Counted from the first letter of the stretch, positions 41,851 through 50,769 are shown. The stretch: 64,000 nt of DNA from JAJFKX01 sp965230265 (GCA_965230265.1 OZ245999.1:186001-250000); one strand, 5' to 3'. The notes: generated from the sequence alone by a model not told the origin. Program-made: numbers and translations.

Positions 41851-42670
41851 TTTAACGCATTTACTGGTACCAGTCATTGATATTTCCCGTCAGGCGGCAA
41901 TGGCGATCATGGATGTTTATGAGGGGGAAGATTTTGGTGTTGAACATAAATCAGATAATAGCCCTCTGACCAAGGCTGATCTGGCCAGCCATAGAAAAAT
42001 AGTCGATGGGCTGAAAAAACTGACGCCAGATTGGCCGATTCTGTCGGAGGAGTCGGCTGAAATTGGCTGGGAGACTCGTAAAAACTGGCAGCGTTACTGG
42101 TTGGTCGACCCTCTGGATGGGACCAAGGAGTTTATCAAACGCAATGGAGAATTCACGGTAAATATTGCGCTCATTGAAAACCATCGCTCGATATTGTCTG
42201 TGGTGCTTGCGCCAGTACTGGCAACGGTGTGGTTTGCCGCTGAGGCCTTTGGTTCACGTCGCGCACAAATGAAGGATTTATCGGCACACATTAATACGCT
42301 GGACCAACTGGGTTCTAAACCCATCCATACCCGCAAACCCACGCCTGAAAATCCGGTAATTGTTGCCAGCCGCTCTCATGTTAATGAGGCTTTGCAGGCT
42401 TATCTGGATAAGCTGCCGGAACATCAACGCCTGGCCTGTGGTAGCTCATTAAAATTCTGCCGGGTTGCAGAGGGCAGTGCGGATTTATACCCACGTTTAG
42501 GTCCTACATCGGAATGGGATACTGCTGCAGCACAATGCGTAGTAGAGCAAGCTGGCGGACAGGTATTGGTGGCTGGCGGTGAACCGCTGGCCTACAACCA
42601 GAAGGAATCGATCTTGAATCCGGAGTTTTTAGTTGTAGCTGATCCAAACCAGAAATGGCCAGAGATTTGA
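41843..42670 (+). CDS. cysQ: 3'(2'),5'-bisphosphate nucleotidase CysQ
   Basis: 275 residues from a GTG start with AGGAG 6 nt upstream. Signatures: SDNSPLTKADLASH, ILSEES, WLVDPLDGTKEFIKRNGEFT (metal site and 3'-phosphate pocket) and TSEWDTAAAQCVVEQAGG. It converts PAP from sulfate assimilation to AMP, which fits the cysJIH and cysG genes elsewhere in the window. Confidence 0.95.
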   Translation: MADLTHLLVPVIDISRQAAMAIMDVYEGEDFGVEHKSDNSPLTKADLASHRKIVDGLKKLTPDWPILSEESAEIGWETRKNWQRYWLVDPLDGTKEFIKRNGEFTVNIALIENHRSILSVVLAPVLATVWFAAEAFGSRRAQMKDLSAHINTLDQLGSKPIHTRKPTPENPVIVASRSHVNEALQAYLDKLPEHQRLACGSSLKFCRVAEGSADLYPRLGPTSEWDTAAAQCVVEQAGGQVLVAGGEPLAYNQKESILNPEFLVVADPNQKWPEI

Positions 42671-42695
42671 ACCAGATCACAGTTTGATCTGGTTC
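42669..42695. terminator. Stem-loop after cysQ (possible terminator)
   Basis: Perfect 11-bp stem GAACCAGATCA / TGATCTGGTTC with a 5-nt loop, starting on the cysQ stop codon. No T-run follows directly, so a classical terminator is uncertain. It lies between convergent genes. Confidence 0.5.
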
Positions 42696-42746
42696 AATGC
42701 GCCGGAGTATTCGCGCTAAATTTTTTGTCCCTTAAAAACTCCCTGC

Positions 42747-44465
42747 TTAAGCAGTAGTGCGCCGACTTGCGCCAATCAATAGTATTAAGACAAACATCAC
42801 AATAACGCCCCAACTACTGATTGCCGGAACGGCAATCGGGCCAAGTGCGATACCAGCACCTGCCAATAATGTTAGCTGCTGATTAGCTGCCAGTATTTCT
42901 ATGGGGCCGTCGCTATGCGCGCTGGTCGTCCAGTTTTTGGTCACAGACAAAGCCCGCCATGCGCGCCGCCAGCGCACATCGGCATTGACATTGATTTCGG
43001 AGTTTTCCGGAACACTGTTTAAATCAAAACGTATTTCTGTCACATCGGTGGCACCGCTGGGAATGCGAGTGTCCAGCAGCACGCTTTCTGCATCGATAAA
43101 CAGTACCGGGGAGATGGTTGGTCCTTGCTCATTAATACGACCCTGTAATACCCGGGCAATACCTTTACCAGGTTGGCCGCCTAGATCACCTTCTTGTATG
43201 CCCGGTACATCATCATCGGCAAATTCAAAAATGGTTGGCCCAGCGGTTTGGGTGAGCGGGTTACCATTAAATTCTGCGGTGACATGCAATAGCGCATTGC
43301 GGATGGATACGCCTGTCGGGAAACTATGGCCGGCCATATTGGTGATGCTGGCGGTTACTACCAGTTCATCGTCGATCTGTTCAGCGGTGATATCCAAATC
43401 CAGATTGTCTGCAAGCATTTGCGGTGTGGTCCCGACAAACTCATGATTATGTCGCTGTTCGGCAGGACGAATCGGCTGGCCGCCGATATTGCTGATAGGC
43501 CCCGGGGCATCAGCTTCGGGCATGTGACAATCCTGACAGCTGGCAAAATCGGGCCCCGGAACAGCGAATGGCGAGTTGGTCCATTCAGTGTAAGTGTTTT
43601 GACCGGGCGCACCAGTAAATGGGTTGTTGTATTCATGGCAACTGGCGCAGAAGCGCGATTCAGAAAAAATCGGCGCATGCATCGCGTTCATGATTGAAAA
43701 ACCCGCATCCGGTAACGGGCCCCATACAAACAGCTCAGTAGGTGCTTCATCCGGGAAGCGGTAAGAGCTATTGCCGATATGTGCCAATGCAGAGACGTTG
43801 TCATTAACATCATCGATTTGGTGACAGGCCAGGCATTGCACACCTGCTAAGGCACCGGGTTGGGTGACTTCGTTGAGCATTATATTGCCAGGGTTAAACA
43901 CATCGGCTAATGGTGTGTGGCAGGTCGCACAAAAACCGGTTTCGCCGGGATCATGAGTCTGGGTAAAAACGAAACCATTGCTGCCTCCGGCAGTGCCATC
44001 ACCAGAAAACAAATCCAGCACCCATACATTGGTGGCTGCTTCTGAATGGTTACTCTGTTGCCATTGTGTGACCTGCTCTTCATGGCATACCTCACAGCTG
44101 AATTCGGGCTGCGGTGGTTGGTAGGTGAGGTTGTCGCCTGGCAGCGGGTTTAATAAGAATAAAACGCCAGTGTCACCATTGTTGGCGCTGACTTGTTCAA
44201 TAGGGAAGTTATCTGCAGCAGCAGCGTCATAACTGACCGTAGCAGTGATCACCACAGAATCTGTGGGGTTGACCGGCAAGGTGAAACTACCGTCCGCAGC
44301 GGTGATAGCAACCGGCGAGGCTGGGTCTGCCTGCACTCGAATTTCAACGCCCTGTATGCCCACGAAGCCATCATTGTTCAATACCATGCCGCTGATATCG
44401 GCATAGGCGTTGGCACATAGTAAAATAGCGGCAATCAATAAATTGCCTTTTATTAGCTTTGGCAA
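42747..44465 (-). CDS. Secreted five-haem cytochrome c with C-terminal IPTL-CTERM-like anchor
   Basis: About 572 residues from a TTG at 44465, which has GGGAG 6 nt upstream and starts a signal peptide (PKLIKGNLLIAAILLCANAYA); the frame stays open to 44510. An N-terminal carboxypeptidase-regulatory-like beta domain (ISGMVLNNDGFVGIQGVEIR) precedes a haem region with five CXXCH sites: CEVCH, CATCH, CLACH, CASCH and CQDCH. Extra His residues could be distal ligands. The C-terminus has a beta domain and ends AVPAISSWGVIVMFVLILLI then GASRR, a PAxxxWG-helix-basic tail like IPTL-CTERM sorting signals. Cytochrome c554-like electron transfer is likely; its partner is unknown. Confidence 0.82.
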   Translation of the reverse strand: MPKLIKGNLLIAAILLCANAYADISGMVLNNDGFVGIQGVEIRVQADPASPVAITAADGSFTLPVNPTDSVVITATVSYDAAAADNFPIEQVSANNGDTGVLFLLNPLPGDNLTYQPPQPEFSCEVCHEEQVTQWQQSNHSEAATNVWVLDLFSGDGTAGGSNGFVFTQTHDPGETGFCATCHTPLADVFNPGNIMLNEVTQPGALAGVQCLACHQIDDVNDNVSALAHIGNSSYRFPDEAPTELFVWGPLPDAGFSIMNAMHAPIFSESRFCASCHEYNNPFTGAPGQNTYTEWTNSPFAVPGPDFASCQDCHMPEADAPGPISNIGGQPIRPAEQRHNHEFVGTTPQMLADNLDLDITAEQIDDELVVTASITNMAGHSFPTGVSIRNALLHVTAEFNGNPLTQTAGPTIFEFADDDVPGIQEGDLGGQPGKGIARVLQGRINEQGPTISPVLFIDAESVLLDTRIPSGATDVTEIRFDLNSVPENSEINVNADVRWRRAWRALSVTKNWTTSAHSDGPIEILAANQQLTLLAGAGIALGPIAVPAISSWGVIVMFVLILLIGASRRTTA

Positions 44466-44543
44466 AACAAACTCCCGTTTTAATACTTGGTGTTTAAATG
44501 AATAGGTCAATACAGTTAATTTGCAAGATGGTTGAGCGTTGCC

Positions 44544-45008
44544 CTAAAAAGGCTTAACCACCACCAAAATGATAATCCCTATCATTACAATAGCAGGCAC
44601 TTCATTAAACCAGCGATACCATTTGGCACTGTGGGTGTTATCACCATTGGCCAAGCGGTTAATAATGCGTCCGCAAACAACCTGATAAACAATCAGCGCC
44701 ACTACCAAAAACAACTTGGTATGTAACCAGCTTTGGTTGAAATAACCATCGGTTAAACCCATCCAGCGCCCCAACAGCCAACCACCAAAAATGAAGGTGA
44801 TGGCCATTGCCACATGTCCAAGTTTGCGTAATCGACGCATCATCAGGATCAGTCGTTCGCGGGTGGCAGCATCGGATACTTCGACCCAGTTGACAAACAA
44901 CCTGGGCAAATACAGCAGCTGCGCCATCCACGAAATGACACCGATCAGATGTATGGCTTTGATCCAGAGCATAATGCTGTCCTGCAAATCGTGGCCGGAT
45001 TCTACCAT
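44544..45008 (-). CDS. hemJ: Protoporphyrinogen oxidase HemJ
   Basis: 154-residue membrane protein of the HemJ (UPF0093/CopD-related) family. Matching blocks are LWIKAIHLIGVISWMAQLLY then LPRLFVNW with the conserved His20, WLHTKLFLVVALIVYQVVCG, and the end KWYRWFNEVPAIVMIGIIIL then VVVKPF. HemJ oxidises protoporphyrinogen IX in haem synthesis. It is a plausible functional neighbour of the multihaem cytochrome, 78 nt away on the same strand. Confidence 0.92.
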   Translation of the reverse strand: MVESGHDLQDSIMLWIKAIHLIGVISWMAQLLYLPRLFVNWVEVSDAATRERLILMMRRLRKLGHVAMAITFIFGGWLLGRWMGLTDGYFNQSWLHTKLFLVVALIVYQVVCGRIINRLANGDNTHSAKWYRWFNEVPAIVMIGIIILVVVKPF

Positions 45009-45076
45009 TAATCGGCGATGACAGCAGTTAATGCTGCTTTAAGCAGTAATAAGTGGTATTAATTCGAGACCAAGTT

Positions 45077-45628
45077 TTATAGCATACCGGTTTGCAGGCG
45101 GGCGCTTTCACTCATCATGGCGTAGTTCCAGGGTGGTTCGAAGGTCAATTCAACATTGGCGCGGTTGATAGTGGGGATCAACTGCAGTTTATCGCGCACA
45201 TCAGCGACCAAAATATCGCCCATGCCACAGCCCGGTGCGGTCAGCGTCATTTCAACATCCACATCATAGCCATTGTCTGTTGCTTCTTTAAGCTCACAGC
45301 TATAAATCAAACCCAGCTCAACAATGCTGATGGGTATTTCTGGATCGTAACAGGTCCCCAGTTGCTGCCAGACCAACGACTCCATGTCTTCTCGAGTGGC
45401 GCCTTCCGGTAAAGTTGGCGGGGGTTGGATATCCTTACCGATAGCATCACCATCCTGCCCAGCTATCCGGAACAGATTGCCATCAACAAATACAGTGAAA
45501 CTGCCCCCAAGCGACTGGGTAATATAGCCCACCGTTCCGGCAGGCATGGATACCGGTTCCCCGGAAGGAATCATGATGACGTCACAGTCGCGCTCAAATT
45601 TGACTGGCTGGCTGGCATGGTTATACAT
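45077..45628 (-). CDS. sufT: Putative Fe-S cluster assembly protein SufT
   Basis: 183 residues from the ATG at 45628. The open frame extends 28 residues further upstream, but family members begin close to the FERDCDVIMIPSGEPVSMPA block. The N-terminal domain (ITQSLGGSFTVFVDGNLFRI) and the MIP18/DUF59 domain (TCYDPEIPISIVELGLIYSC, TAPGCGMGDILVADVRDKL, ELTFEPPWNYAMMSESARL) are both present. SufT proteins support Fe-S protein maturation. No other suf genes are near. Confidence 0.92.
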   Translation of the reverse strand: MYNHASQPVKFERDCDVIMIPSGEPVSMPAGTVGYITQSLGGSFTVFVDGNLFRIAGQDGDAIGKDIQPPPTLPEGATREDMESLVWQQLGTCYDPEIPISIVELGLIYSCELKEATDNGYDVDVEMTLTAPGCGMGDILVADVRDKLQLIPTINRANVELTFEPPWNYAMMSESARLQTGML

Positions 45629-45799
45629 ACTGCTATGATGATGGTGCAGGTCGCTGCTATCAAGTGCTGTGAGGTCTTGCGCTGTCGACAGTTGAGTAAT
45701 AAGAACAGACAAGCGTGTCGATTTTAAGCCAGGTGCTTCGTCTATAGATCGATACCAAGCAATTACTGATTGGTACGATAACCTGATTGAGGATAGAAA

Positions 45800-46156
45800 A
45801 TGGCAAAGTTTTTATTGTTACTGCATGAAGCACCCGCTGATTTCAGTGGTGTCTCCGCTGAAGAAATTCAGAGTATTATTGCTGAATACTCGGCCTGGCG
45901 TGAAGATTTAATTAACCGCAGTCTGTTTGTGGGTGGACAAAAGCTGAAAGATGAAGGTGGACAACACCTGGTAGCCAAAAATGGCAATGCTCAGGTAACC
46001 GATGGCCCATATAGCGAAGCCAAAGAGGTATTGGGTGGGTTCTTCATGATAGAAGCCAACGACTATGCTGCAGCGGTTCAAATCAGCAAAGAATGTCCTC
46101 ACCTGAAATATGGGGGGCGTATCGAGTTGCGTGAGGTTGACGAACTGCATGAGTGA
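45800..46156 (+). CDS. YCII-related (DGPF) domain protein
   Basis: 118 residues with the DGPF signature in VTDGPYSEAKEVLGGFFMIE and the YciI-like fold. Preceded by GAGGATAG before the ATG. Proteins of this type are commonly encoded next to ECF42 sigma factors and sometimes occur in several copies. It overlaps the sigma gene by 8 nt. Biochemical function is not established. Confidence 0.9.
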   Translation: MAKFLLLLHEAPADFSGVSAEEIQSIIAEYSAWREDLINRSLFVGGQKLKDEGGQHLVAKNGNAQVTDGPYSEAKEVLGGFFMIEANDYAAAVQISKECPHLKYGGRIELREVDELHE

Positions 46157-47423
46157 GTCCACGCAACTGGTTGAACATCTGTTCCGCCACAAGGCGGGGC
46201 AGATAACAGCCAGTCTGGCGCGTACGCTAGGCCTTGGGCAATTGGATATGATCGAAGATGTGGTACAGGAAGCATTGTTGAGCGCATTGAAAACCTGGCC
46301 TTATAAAGGCGTACCGAAAAACCCGGCAGCCTGGATTACTCAGGTGGCTAAAAATCGGGCCATCGATGGTTTTCGACGCCAACAATCCTGGTCGCAAAAA
46401 CAGGTGGCTCTGTTACAGCATCTGGAAGGTTGCACCAATGAAAGTCATGAGCTTGATGCCGATGAAATAACGGACGATCAGTTGTGCATGATGTTTGTAT
46501 GTTGCCATCCGTCAATCAATCGTGATGCCAGAGTGGCGTTGACCTTAAAAGCAGTGGGTGGTTTTAGTACAGATGAAATCGCCAGTGCATTTTTGAGTAA
46601 AAAAACCACAATTGCACAACGGCTGGTACGTGCCAAGCGGCAGATTGGTGAGCACCGGATCGAGCTGAAGATTCCTGAGCCAGAACAACTGCCTCAGCGT
46701 ATAGAGTGGGTATTGCAGGTCCTTTATCTATTGTTCAATGAAGGTTACAGCGCATCTCAGGGCAATCAACTGATTCGCGAGGATTTGTGTTTCGAAGCGA
46801 TCCGATTGGGAGCCTGCTTGATTGCTCATTCGGACAAATACCCGGCCATGGCATCACCCCAGGTGCATGCGTTGATGGCGTTAATGTATTTACAGGCAGC
46901 GCGCTTGAAAACACGTGTGGATAGTGCCGGTGATTTGATCTTGTTGGAAAATCAAGACCGCGAAGCATGGGATCCGCAACTGATTCAGCACGGCGCACAG
47001 CATCTGCGCAAAGCAGGGAAGGGCTGTGAGTTAAGCAAATACCACCTGGAAGCGGAGATCAGTGCTTGTCACACTTTGGCACCGAGTTATGCCGCTACCG
47101 ATTGGCAACATATTCTGGCATGTTACGAGCAGCTTTATCAGCAGGATTCATCGGTGGTGATCGCAATTAACCGTGTGGTAGCCATGTTGCATGTTACTGG
47201 TGCAACGGCAGCGGAACAGGCGATAGCGGCATTAGAAAACCACCCATCGGTGGCAACTTATTATCCCTACTATGTGACTCGTGCGGCCATTGCCGGGCAA
47301 CTGGGTATGTATGAACAACAGCAGAGGTGGCTGCAACAAGCATTACAGGTTGCTGGAAACGCTTCGGTTAAAAGGTATTTGATCAGGCAGCTGGCGATAG
47401 CGTCAGTACCAGGTAAAGCCTGA
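46149..47423 (+). CDS. ECF42-type RNA polymerase sigma factor with large C-terminal extension
   Basis: 424 residues from ATG 46149. Region 2 (LGQLDMIEDVVQEALLSALK, PAAWITQVAKNRAIDGFRRQ) and region 4 (ALTLKAVGGFSTDEIASAFL then SKKTTIAQRLVRAKRQI) are followed by about 220 residues of a TPR-like/DUF6596 domain (VLYLLFNEGYSASQGNQLIR, PQVHALMALMYLQAARLKTR). This extension replaces a separate anti-sigma factor in the ECF42 group. The linked YCII gene fits the group. An N-terminal extension to 46110 exists but is not conserved. Confidence 0.9.
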   Translation: MSESTQLVEHLFRHKAGQITASLARTLGLGQLDMIEDVVQEALLSALKTWPYKGVPKNPAAWITQVAKNRAIDGFRRQQSWSQKQVALLQHLEGCTNESHELDADEITDDQLCMMFVCCHPSINRDARVALTLKAVGGFSTDEIASAFLSKKTTIAQRLVRAKRQIGEHRIELKIPEPEQLPQRIEWVLQVLYLLFNEGYSASQGNQLIREDLCFEAIRLGACLIAHSDKYPAMASPQVHALMALMYLQAARLKTRVDSAGDLILLENQDREAWDPQLIQHGAQHLRKAGKGCELSKYHLEAEISACHTLAPSYAATDWQHILACYEQLYQQDSSVVIAINRVVAMLHVTGATAAEQAIAALENHPSVATYYPYYVTRAAIAGQLGMYEQQQRWLQQALQVAGNASVKRYLIRQLAIASVPGKA

Positions 47424-47440
47424 CGCGAGCAGCGTCAGGC
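47418..47440. terminator. Stem-loop at the end of the ECF42 gene
   Basis: GCCTGACGC / GCGTCAGGC, a perfect 9-bp GC-rich stem with a 5-nt loop overlapping the stop codon. No T-run follows. It lies between convergent genes and may stall or stabilise the transcript. Confidence 0.45.
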
Positions 47441-47483
47441 AATAGGGGTCGTGTTAGCGTTGAAGAGTCATATGTAAGCAGGG

Positions 47484-47948
47484 CTAAATTTGACTCTGCA
47501 AATAATTTTGTTCGCCGATTCGTTCAATTAAGCTCAGCTGGGTCTCCAGCCAGTCAACATGTTCTTCTTCAGAATCCAGAATGTTCTGGAATAAATCGCG
47601 GCTGATAAAGTCTTCATTGGCTTCGCAATAAATAATCGCTTCTCGCAACATCGGCAAAGCTTCCATTTCCAGTTCAAGATCGGCCTGTAGCATTTCTTGT
47701 GGATGCTCGCCGATGCGCAGGCGCCCAAGATCCTGCATATTCGGTAAACCTTCTAGAAATAAGATACGCTGGGTCAATTCATCAGCGTGCTTCATTTCAT
47801 CAATGGACTCTTCGTATTCTTTGTCAGCCAGGCGTTTCAGCCCCCAGTCTAAAAACATTCTTGAGTGTAGAAAATACTGATTAATCGCAGTCAATTCATT
47901 GCGCAAGGCTTGATTTAAAAACTCAATGACTTTTTTATCACCTTTCAC
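47484..47948 (-). CDS. bfr: Bacterioferritin
   Basis: 154 residues from the GTG at 47948, which aligns with E. coli Bfr (MKGD...) and has AGGAG 7 nt upstream. All ferroxidase ligands are in place (Glu18, Glu51, His54, Glu94, Glu127, His130), as is the haem ligand Met52 (DEMKHAD). It is thus a haem-binding, iron-oxidising 24-mer subunit that stores iron in the cytoplasm. The associated ferredoxin gene lies 143 bp upstream on the same strand. Confidence 0.97.
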   Translation of the reverse strand: MKGDKKVIEFLNQALRNELTAINQYFLHSRMFLDWGLKRLADKEYEESIDEMKHADELTQRILFLEGLPNMQDLGRLRIGEHPQEMLQADLELEMEALPMLREAIIYCEANEDFISRDLFQNILDSEEEHVDWLETQLSLIERIGEQNYLQSQI

Positions 47949-48091
47949 CAAGGTACTCCTGTTTAAGTGTTCAGGTGGCTAGGATAAACATAGCTGGTGG
48001 GCAATGTTTGAATGAAAACGGTTGCCAAATGTAAATGAATCGCGTTCCAATGCACGCTGGTTTTGGAATAAAGGTGTGAATAAAAAAAGTA

Positions 48092-48313
48092 TTAAATGGC
48101 CTGGTTAAGGCCGTTGACTATAGCAACATCAAAGTTGATTTTTTTGCGCGAGGGCTGACTGGCTTTCAGAATCTGTTCTGCTTCATCCATGCATCCACCA
48201 CAAGTGGTGGAGCAACCGTTGATCCGGCTCATCTCATCGAGTGAGCGCACGCCTTGCTCGGCCAACGCGCGAATTTGGCGTTCGGTAACGGCATTGCATA
48301 CACAGACATACAT
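48092..48313 (-). CDS. bfd: Bacterioferritin-associated ferredoxin
   Basis: 73 residues with Cys4, Cys6, Cys38 and Cys41, the [2Fe-2S] ligands of Bfd (MYVCVCNAVTERQIR ... TTCGGCMDEAEQIL). Bfd reduces the bacterioferritin core to release iron. A Fur-like box lies just upstream, in line with induction when iron is low. Confidence 0.95.
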   Translation of the reverse strand: MYVCVCNAVTERQIRALAEQGVRSLDEMSRINGCSTTCGGCMDEAEQILKASQPSRKKINFDVAIVNGLNQAI

Positions 48314-48330
48314 GTGTCCTATAATAACTA

Positions 48331-48349
48331 AATGCGAATGATTGTCAAT
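48331..48349 (-). promoter_or_regulatory. Candidate Fur box in the bfd promoter
   Basis: Read on the minus strand, TTGACAATCATTCGCATTT resembles the Fur consensus GATAATGATAATCATTATC in its central AATCATT core and flanks. It ends about 17 nt before the bfd start codon and adjoins a TATTAT-like -10 element. Confidence 0.6.
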
Positions 48350-48412
48350 AGCGCTTTCAATATGATTTGCAGCGCGTAGGTCTCGGTCTACTGCTAAGGG
48401 GGCTGAATACCT

Positions 48413-49771
48413 TTAATCGCCGTAGCGGTTTTGCAACACTCTAAACGCTGCCCGCACACCCATCGCTTCACCGCCATTGGGTCGGCCAGGGCGATTGCCA
48501 TCATTCCACCCATAGGTATCCAGATGACACCATGGGATGTCATCTTCAACAAATTGCTTTAGAAATAAAGCAGCAGTAATACAACCACCAAAGGAACTGC
48601 TGGCATTGTTGCTGATATCAGCGACTTTGCTCTTCAGCAAACGCATATAGGGCTGATAAAGAGGCAATGGCCACATAGGGTCTTCAATTTCATCACCACA
48701 AATATGCAGCTCGCGGCGCAGTTCATCATCGGTACCAAATAAAGCAGGCAAGTCGGTTCCTAATGCGATACGTGCAGCGCCAGTCAATGTGGCATAGTCG
48801 ATAATCAGCTCGGGTTTATGTTCACAGGCAAGTGCTAAAGCGTCGGCCAGAATGACCCGGCCCTCGGCATCAGTATTGCCGATTTCAACGCTGATCCCTT
48901 TGCGGGTGCTGACCACATCGCCTGGGCGATAGGCATTGCCGCTGACTGCATTTTCGACGGTCGGTAGATAGACTTCCAACTGTACCGGCAGTTTACTGGC
49001 CATCACCAATTGTGCCAATGCCAATGCATGTGCGGCCCCGCCCATATCTTTTTTCATATTGCGCATACCGCTGCCACCTTTCAGGTTAAGGCCACCAGTA
49101 TCAAAACACACACCTTTACCGACCAGGGCAATTCTTGGATTGGGTTTTTTGCCCCAGCTCAGGCGCAACAAACGGGGAGCACGATGACTCGCGCGGCCAA
49201 CGGCATGAATGGCAGGAAATTCTTTTTCCAGTTGTTCACCAATGATCACGTTCATTTTGGCGCGGTATTTTTGGGCGATGGTTTGTACAGCGGCCTGCAG
49301 TTCATCAGGACCCATATCATCAGTGGGGGTGTTGATCAGGTCACGCACCAACCAGGTGGCTGATTGTTGTAAGCCGATGGTGGAGTTATCGATTTCCTCC
49401 CAGATCAGCCGGGGTTTTTGAGCGTCACCTTTTTTATAACGATCAAACCGATATCTGGCCAGTTCCCAGCCCAGACAGGCCTGTAAGCGCCAGTGTGTTT
49501 CGAACTCTCCATGCAGATAATAATTACCCCCAGGCAATTCACCAGGTAAGGCTGCCAGGGCCTGCAGTGGAGACTCAGGGTTCATTCCGGCGAATACCGC
49601 CTGCAGTTCGCCTTTATCGTTGGGAATCATGCAACAGCTAAAGGCTTTGCCTTTGAACTGATTGCTGTCAAGCCAGCTTACGGCAAAATCACCCAGTTGC
49701 TTAGCCACCTTAGCTGCTTGCTGTTTGTTTGCAGCCATATAAATGGGAATCGGTGATTGCTTCTTGCTCAT
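48413..49771 (-). CDS. M17 family leucyl aminopeptidase-like protein
   Basis: 452 residues. The catalytic domain carries the two-metal site blocks VGKGVCFDTGGLNLK, MKKDMGGAAHALALA, the M17 signature NTDAEGRVILADAL and YATLTGAARIALG. The N-terminal domain is shorter than in PepA and closer to the PepB/short M17 type. It is probably cytoplasmic and manganese- or zinc-dependent. Confidence 0.93.
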   Translation of the reverse strand: MSKKQSPIPIYMAANKQQAAKVAKQLGDFAVSWLDSNQFKGKAFSCCMIPNDKGELQAVFAGMNPESPLQALAALPGELPGGNYYLHGEFETHWRLQACLGWELARYRFDRYKKGDAQKPRLIWEEIDNSTIGLQQSATWLVRDLINTPTDDMGPDELQAAVQTIAQKYRAKMNVIIGEQLEKEFPAIHAVGRASHRAPRLLRLSWGKKPNPRIALVGKGVCFDTGGLNLKGGSGMRNMKKDMGGAAHALALAQLVMASKLPVQLEVYLPTVENAVSGNAYRPGDVVSTRKGISVEIGNTDAEGRVILADALALACEHKPELIIDYATLTGAARIALGTDLPALFGTDDELRRELHICGDEIEDPMWPLPLYQPYMRLLKSKVADISNNASSSFGGCITAALFLKQFVEDDIPWCHLDTYGWNDGNRPGRPNGGEAMGVRAAFRVLQNRYGD

Positions 49772-49880
49772 CTGAAATGCCTAATGGAAAGTATGCTGGA
49801 TTATAGGCCAATCTGCCTACTGAAGTAGAAATAGAAAATCAGTCGGAAAAAGTAACCGAGCTATGCTGGTAAAGCAGCGA

Positions 49881-50663
49881 TCAAACCTGTAACTGATTCA
49901 GTGAAGTAATGCTGGCAGCTAATGGCTCTGGCTCAGGCCAGGGCTGGTTATTGCGATTTAACCATACAGCTGACATGCCATGATGTACGGCGCCTAAAAC
50001 ATCCTCGCGTGGATGGTCTCCAACATGCAGAATCTGTTCTGGCCTTAAATTCAGCGCATCACATACCGCGTTCCAAATTGGAGTATCGGGTTTGGCATGA
50101 CCGATATCATTGGCGCTGATTTTGGCGTGGAATAAATGATCAACACCCAATTCGTCCAAACTGGCGTTGCCATTGGTTGCGGCGACCAGAGGGAAGTGAG
50201 TCTGTAAACGTTCTAGTGAGGGTCTGGCATCACTGAACCACTTCACCTTATGGCGGGCACGATAGAACAACCGCCAGCCTGGTTCAGCCAATTCTGCAGC
50301 ATGATCGGAATCATCGGCATAGCCAAACTCCAGTAATAAACTGCGCAGTGCCTGCTGCCGCAATGCGACGATGCTATGCGCCAGCTCGGGGAATCGTTCA
50401 GCAATACCGGCACGGTAGTGGCGCAGGCTTGGGACATCATGGTGCTCAGCGATCTTCGGATAATTCTGCTGATACCAGTGCCATAATTCTGTTTCAGCAT
50501 TCTCAATGACGTTTCGAATGGGCCATAAAGTATCGTCCAGATCAAGGCTGATTGCGCGTACCTTTGGCCAGGTTGCTGAAATAGAGAAAATGGGATGTGC
50601 AGCTTGCAAAGGGATGTCCGTATTCCAAAATGGCTTGATACAGATAGTAGCCACCTGTATCAA
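49881..50663 (-). CDS. HAD-IA family hydrolase, YigB-like phosphatase
   Basis: Up to 260 residues. HAD motifs: I, ISLDLDDTLWPIRN; II, VAATNGN; III, the conserved Lys in GHAKPDTPIW; and IV, HVGDHPREDVLGA. Best match from memory is YigB, a flavin-pathway and FMN phosphatase. The TTG at 50663 gives about 40 residues before motif I, where homologues have about 15. A TTG at 50609 (residue 19) may therefore be the true start, and a palindrome spans the longer start. Confidence 0.85.
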   Translation of the reverse strand: MIQVATICIKPFWNTDIPLQAAHPIFSISATWPKVRAISLDLDDTLWPIRNVIENAETELWHWYQQNYPKIAEHHDVPSLRHYRAGIAERFPELAHSIVALRQQALRSLLLEFGYADDSDHAAELAEPGWRLFYRARHKVKWFSDARPSLERLQTHFPLVAATNGNASLDELGVDHLFHAKISANDIGHAKPDTPIWNAVCDALNLRPEQILHVGDHPREDVLGAVHHGMSAVWLNRNNQPWPEPEPLAASITSLNQLQV

Positions 50664-50667
50664 GCCA
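50631..50667. promoter_or_regulatory. Perfect 13-bp inverted repeat at the 5' end of the HAD gene
   Basis: TGGCTTGATACAG and CTGTATCAAGCCA flank an 11-nt centre. It could be an operator or a leader hairpin. It overlaps the most upstream possible start of the HAD gene, which argues that translation starts further in. Confidence 0.5.
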
Positions 50668-50769
50668 GTAAAGTTCTCATTCAGTCCAGTTCGTCGGTGA
50701 TCGTGTTAGATTAAATCAGCAGTCTGCTAAACCAATCGCATACAATGACGTCTGATATTGGAATTCGCA

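Noticed and set aside
45629..45712. 28-residue His-rich N-terminal extension of SufT
   Set aside because: Not found in the family as I know it; the ATG at 45628 gives the expected length.
46110..46148. Longer start for the ECF42 sigma factor
   Set aside because: It would lie in the YCII coding sequence; the ATG at 46149 begins the recognisable sigma region.
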